This document shows, piece after piece, positions 60,558 to 64,000 of a DNA stretch of 64,000 nucleotides (position 1 is its first letter; every line of letters starts with the position of its first letter). The notes under the pieces are model-generated. The model did not search any database. It saw only the letters and a program-made list of their open reading frames with translations, and was not told the DNA's origin. The translations under genes and the position numbers were made by a program. Source of the stretch: JAWOLE01 sp963815655 (GTDB lineage: Bacteria > Acidobacteriota > Thermoanaerobaculia > UBA5066 > Gp7-AA6); contig CAWFHK010000001.1 of assembly GCA_963815655.1 (NCBI GenBank), forward strand, positions 124,001 to 188,000, in the 5' to 3' direction.

Positions 60558-63500
60558 ATGGCGGACAAGGGGGAGGAGCCGTTCGCGGGAACGGCGCGAT
60601 TCCAGCTCCGGAGGCGCCTGGGCGCCGGGGCCTTTGGAGTCGTGTACGAGGCGTATGACCGCGAGCGGTCGAGCGTCGTCGCGTTGAAGACGCTGCGGCA
60701 CGCGGGAGACGAGGCCCTCTACCGGTTGAAAAGGGAGTTTCGGTCTCTCGCGGACATCACGCATCCCAACCTGGCGGCTCTCTACGAGCTCCTGTCCGAA
60801 GGCGGGCAGTGGTTCTTCACGATGGAGTTGGTGGACGGAGCGAGCTTCCTCGACTACGTCCGCGACGGCTCGGAGACCTCGTTGGTGGACCTGGAGGGAA
60901 CGGCGGCGCAGGGCAATTCCGGGGGGGAGACGCAGACCGTCGAGTCGCCGGCCGATTCCGCCTCCGAGGCGGAGGGCCCCGTCGCGGCGGAGAGCGGCGG
61001 GCCCGCCCGCGTCAACGTCGCGCGGCTGCGGTCGGCCCTCCGCCAGGCGGCCACCGGCATCCGCGCGCTGCACGCCGCCGGGAAGCTCCATCGCGACATC
61101 AAGTCTTCCAATGTCCTGGTGACGCGGGCCGAGCGCGTGGTCCTGCTCGACTTCGGCCTGGTGACCGAGCTCGATCTGACCGACAGCGATCAGAGCATGG
61201 CGATGGCCGGCACTCCGACCTACATGTCTCCGGAACAGGGCGCGGGCCTGCCCGTCTCGGAAGCGAGCGACTGGTACAGTTTCGGCGTGATGTTGTACGA
61301 GTCCCTCGCCGGGCGGAGTCCCTTCGCGGGGAAATCCGCCGAGATCATGCGGGAGAAGCAGGTCCGAGATCCGCGGCCCCCCCGAGAGCTGGCCTCCGGC
61401 ATTCCCGAGGACCTCGACCGGTTGTGCTGCGAGCTGCTGCAGCGGGATCCCCGGAAGCGGCCGGAGGGCGCGGAGGTCCTCGGAAGACTCGGAGGGCAGC
61501 TTTCGCTCTCGGAGTCCCCGTCTTCGCGGACAGACTCTCGAGCGCCCTTCGTCGGAAGGCAGCGGCATCTGGCGATGCTTCTGGAGGCGTTCCGCGGAGC
61601 CGAACAGGGAACGGCGGTCACCGTCGCCGTCCATGGCGGATCCGGGATGGGCAAGAGCGCGCTCGTTCGCCGCTTCCTCGACACGCTCCGCGCGAGTCGG
61701 CCGGTGGTGATCCTGGCCGGCCGGTGCTTCGAGAGAGAGTCGGTCCCCTACAAGGCCCTCGACAGTCTCATGGACGGTCTCTCCAACCACCTCAAGCGGC
61801 TCCCGCTCTCGCGGGCCGAGGCCCTGATGCCCAGGGACGTCCTCGCGCTGGCGCGCCTCTTTCCGGTTCTGCGCCGCGTGGAGGCGGTGGCGGGCGCGCG
61901 GCGCCGCGTGCTCGAGATCCGCGACGTCCACGAGCTGCGCCGGCGCGCCTTCGGCGCCTTTCGAGAGCTGATGGCGCGGCTGGCGGAGGAGGGCCCCCTC
62001 GTCCTCTTTATCGACGACCTGCACTGGGGGGACGTGGACAGCGCCGCGATGCTCGAGGAGCTGGTGCGCCCCCCGGAGGCTCCTCCGCTTCTCCTGATCG
62101 TGGCTTACCGCAGCGAGGAGGCGGACACGAGCCCCGTGCTCGTGAAGCTTCTGCCGGAGAGGCTCGGGTCGCAGCAATGGCGGGAGATCGAAGTCGACCG
62201 GCTCGACCCGCTGGAAGCGCGGAGCCTGGCGCGCGCGCTTCTGGGGGATTCGCGGCGCGAATCGGAGGCGCTGGCCGAGTCCGTGGCCCGGGAGTCGTCC
62301 GGAAACCCGTTCTTCCTCTCCGAGCTTGCCCGCTCCGCGCGCGGAGAAGGGGAGCCCGTGGTGGCTTCCTCCGACGGCGACCCGGATCCCGCGATCACCC
62401 TGGACGACGTGATTCGCTCCCGCGTCTCCCGCCTGACGGCCGACGCGAGGCGGTTCCTCGAGATCGTCGCGGTGGCGGGCCGGCCGGTTCGATACGACGT
62501 GGCCAGGGACGCGGCGGACCCCGATCCCCGGGAGAACGTCATCGAGACGCTTCGGATCAGCCACCTGGTCCGGACCCGCGAGACGGAGACGCGCGAGGAG
62601 ATCGAGGCCTATCACGACCGCATTCGCGAGGCCGTCGTGGCGGCCCTCTCGCCCGAGGAGCTGAAGGCGCGCCATCACCGGCTGGCCGTCGCGCTGGAGA
62701 CCTCCGGCCAGGCGGACCCCGAATGGCTCGCCATGCACTGGAAGGGGGCGGAGGATCGCGAACGCGCCTCCGAGTACGCGGCCACCGCCGCGCGCCGGGC
62801 GTCCGAGACGCTGGCGTTCGATCGGGCGGCGCGGCTCTATCTGCTCGCCCTCGAGCTGTCGGACAGAGCCGAGCCGGAGGCGCGGCGGGCCCTGCAGGTC
62901 AGCCTCGGAGACGCCCAGGCCAACGCCGGCCGGGGCGCGGAGGCCGCCGGCTCCTATCTCGCGGCGGCGCGGGGGGCGCGCAAGGGGGAGGCTCTCGAGC
63001 TCCAGCGCCGGGCCGCCGAGCAGCTTCTTCTGAGCGGGCGCATCGACCAGAGCGTGCCGGTGCTGAAGAGCGTTCTCTCGACGCTGGGCTTCCGCTACCA
63101 CGAAACCAACCTGGGCTCCCTTCTCTCGTTCCTGTTTCACCGGCTCCGGATCCGCTTGCGGGGGCTGCGATTCCGGGAACGGGACGCCTCGCAGGTCGCG
63201 CCGGAGCAGCTCATCCGCATCGACACCTGCTGGTCGCTGTCGTCGGGCCTCTCCATGATCGACACGCTCCGGGGGCGGGATTATCAGGCGAGCCACCTGC
63301 TCCTGGCGCTCAAGGCCGGCGAGCCCTACCGGATCGCGCGGGCGATCTCGAACGAGGCGGGCTACTCGGCGACCGGAGGCCCTCCCAACGCCCGGCGCAC
63401 GGCGCAGCTGGTCGAGACGGCGAGCCGGCTGGCCGCTCGCGTGGGTCATCCGCAGGCGATCGGAGTCGCCCAGCTCGCCGTCGGGATCACGGCCTACGCC

Positions 63501-64000
63501 GAGGGCCGGTGGAAGACCGCGTGGGAGCTGGCGCAGAGAGGAGAGGCCATCCTGCGGGAACGCTGCACGGGCGTCGCCTGGGAGCTCGACACCTTTCACA
63601 TCTACTCGCTGCGCGCGCTCTTCTACCTGGGCGAGATCGCCGAGCTCTCCTCCCGCCTCCCGACTCTTCTTCGGGAGGCCCGGGAGCGCGACGACCTCTT
63701 CGCGGAGACGAGCCTGCGCTCCCGACACGGCTATGTCGCCTGGCTCGCCGCCGGCGAGCCTCGCAAGGCCCGCGCGGACATCGAGGACGCCGTCGCGCGG
63801 TGGTCGAAGCGCGGCTTCTACATGCAGCACTACTACGCGCTCGTCGCGGAAGCCGACACGGCCCTCTGCATGGGCGAACCGCGGGCCGCGTGGAATCTCC
63901 TGCGGGAAAAACGGGACGCGCTCCGGCGTTCGCGGCTCCTGCGCGTCCACCATCTCCGGGTCGAGTGGCTTCACCTCCGCGCGCGCAGCGCCATCGCCAT
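60558..64000 (+). CDS. Ser/Thr kinase fused to AAA-type ATPase and helical repeats (3' end outside window)
   Basis: At least 1147 residues; the frame is open to the last base. ATG preceded by GGAGGA. Kinase: LGAGAFGVVYEA (21-32), K44, H178-RDIKSSN, D198-FG, SPEQ (224-227), with an extra low-complexity acidic insert (about 104-152) between lobes. Then FVGR (331-334) opens an AAA_16/STAND-like ATPase: Walker A GGSGMGKS (360-367), Walker B LVLFIDDLHWGD. From about 730 on, alpha-helical TPR-like repeats (ASEYAATAARRAS, RAARLYLLALEL). Kinase-AAA-TPR proteins of this kind often end in a further effector, such as a cyclase or histidine kinase, but the end is not in the window. Confidence 0.92.
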   Translation, partial: MADKGEEPFAGTARFQLRRRLGAGAFGVVYEAYDRERSSVVALKTLRHAGDEALYRLKREFRSLADITHPNLAALYELLSEGGQWFFTMELVDGASFLDYVRDGSETSLVDLEGTAAQGNSGGETQTVESPADSASEAEGPVAAESGGPARVNVARLRSALRQAATGIRALHAAGKLHRDIKSSNVLVTRAERVVLLDFGLVTELDLTDSDQSMAMAGTPTYMSPEQGAGLPVSEASDWYSFGVMLYESLAGRSPFAGKSAEIMREKQVRDPRPPRELASGIPEDLDRLCCELLQRDPRKRPEGAEVLGRLGGQLSLSESPSSRTDSRAPFVGRQRHLAMLLEAFRGAEQGTAVTVAVHGGSGMGKSALVRRFLDTLRASRPVVILAGRCFERESVPYKALDSLMDGLSNHLKRLPLSRAEALMPRDVLALARLFPVLRRVEAVAGARRRVLEIRDVHELRRRAFGAFRELMARLAEEGPLVLFIDDLHWGDVDSAAMLEELVRPPEAPPLLLIVAYRSEEADTSPVLVKLLPERLGSQQWREIEVDRLDPLEARSLARALLGDSRRESEALAESVARESSGNPFFLSELARSARGEGEPVVASSDGDPDPAITLDDVIRSRVSRLTADARRFLEIVAVAGRPVRYDVARDAADPDPRENVIETLRISHLVRTRETETREEIEAYHDRIREAVVAALSPEELKARHHRLAVALETSGQADPEWLAMHWKGAEDRERASEYAATAARRASETLAFDRAARLYLLALELSDRAEPEARRALQVSLGDAQANAGRGAEAAGSYLAAARGARKGEALELQRRAAEQLLLSGRIDQSVPVLKSVLSTLGFRYHETNLGSLLSFLFHRLRIRLRGLRFRERDASQVAPEQLIRIDTCWSLSSGLSMIDTLRGRDYQASHLLLALKAGEPYRIARAISNEAGYSATGGPPNARRTAQLVETASRLAARVGHPQAIGVAQLAVGITAYAEGRWKTAWELAQRGEAILRERCTGVAWELDTFHIYSLRALFYLGEIAELSSRLPTLLREARERDDLFAETSLRSRHGYVAWLAAGEPRKARADIEDAVARWSKRGFYMQHYYALVAEADTALCMGEPRAAWNLLREKRDALRRSRLLRVHHLRVEWLHLRARSAIA

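Noticed and set aside
60504..63974. 1156-codon open frame on the minus strand
   Set aside because: It lies exactly opposite the kinase-AAA gene, which has clear kinase and Walker motifs on the plus strand. The minus frame has only composition-driven open sequence (runs of Arg, Gly, Pro, Glu) and no domain.

Overview
This is a high-G+C, gene-dense window from a Gram-negative bacterium. The likely source is Acidobacteriota, possibly the Thermoanaerobaculia side. That is an inference from gene content: Ser/Thr kinases with PD40/TolB-type propellers, System I cytochrome c maturation with a CXXXY-type CcmE, an aa3-type oxidase cluster, futalosine-route menaquinone synthesis (mqnE) and a recO-glyQ-glyS-ppdK block. 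No marker gene here settles the taxonomy, and I see no rRNA, tRNA, CRISPR or intact insertion sequence.

Layout. 1-3.5 kb: two acyl-CoA dehydrogenases and small unknowns. 3.5-8 kb: a secreted unknown, an orphan branched-chain-type binding protein and lpd. 8-13 kb: a MacAB-like transporter (adaptor, ATPase, two permeases) and a metallo-beta-lactamase-fold protein, then about 540 bp with no supportable gene. 13.8-19.3 kb (minus): ccmA-ccmB-ccmC-ccmD-ccmE-ccmF, including a 36-residue ccmD. 19.4-28.9 kb (plus, divergent): a cupredoxin-like lipoprotein, coxB, coxA, ctaA, ctaB, a 34-residue membrane peptide, subunit IV, coxC, a DUF420 protein and further envelope genes. 28.9-35.3 kb (minus): DUF3179 lipoprotein, mqnE, zinc-ribbon protein, three glycosyltransferases and an MFS permease. 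35.4-45.3 kb (plus): recO, glyQ, glyS, ppdK, amidohydrolase, mutL. 45.4-48.9 kb (minus): membrane protein, anti-sigma factor, ECF sigma factor, pcnB. 49-53.7 kb (plus): a complete Liv-type amino-acid ABC transporter. 53.7-64 kb: a different-looking accessory region with a PD40 kinase, an operon of winged-helix/FHA regulator, three tiny peptides and a SagB-type dehydrogenase, a secreted unknown, and a kinase-AAA signalling protein cut by the window end.

How genes work together. The ccm genes mature c-type cytochromes and the divergent cox cluster builds the terminal oxidase with its own heme A synthesis (ctaB, ctaA). recO, glyQS, ppdK and mutL form a housekeeping block joined by 4-base start/stop overlaps. 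Overlaps of the ATGA/GTGA type are the rule in this genome and decided many start codons here, including TTG, CTG and probably ATT starts.

Two things stand out. First, almost every true intergenic gap from 3.5 to 50.2 kb carries a degenerate 7-bp-period tandem array. The 7-mer differs from gap to gap, and most arrays face an inverted copy, giving long heptad-phased hairpins that often run from stop codon to stop codon. I count 17 loci; none lies in the 53.7-64 kb accessory region. Second, the accessory operon at 56.4-59.2 kb pairs a SagB/ThcOx-type oxidoreductase with two paralogous basic peptides and an 8-cysteine peptide whose cysteine spacing is perfectly palindromic, under a regulator that combines a PhoB-type winged helix with an FHA domain. 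It is a candidate undescribed peptide-modification system.
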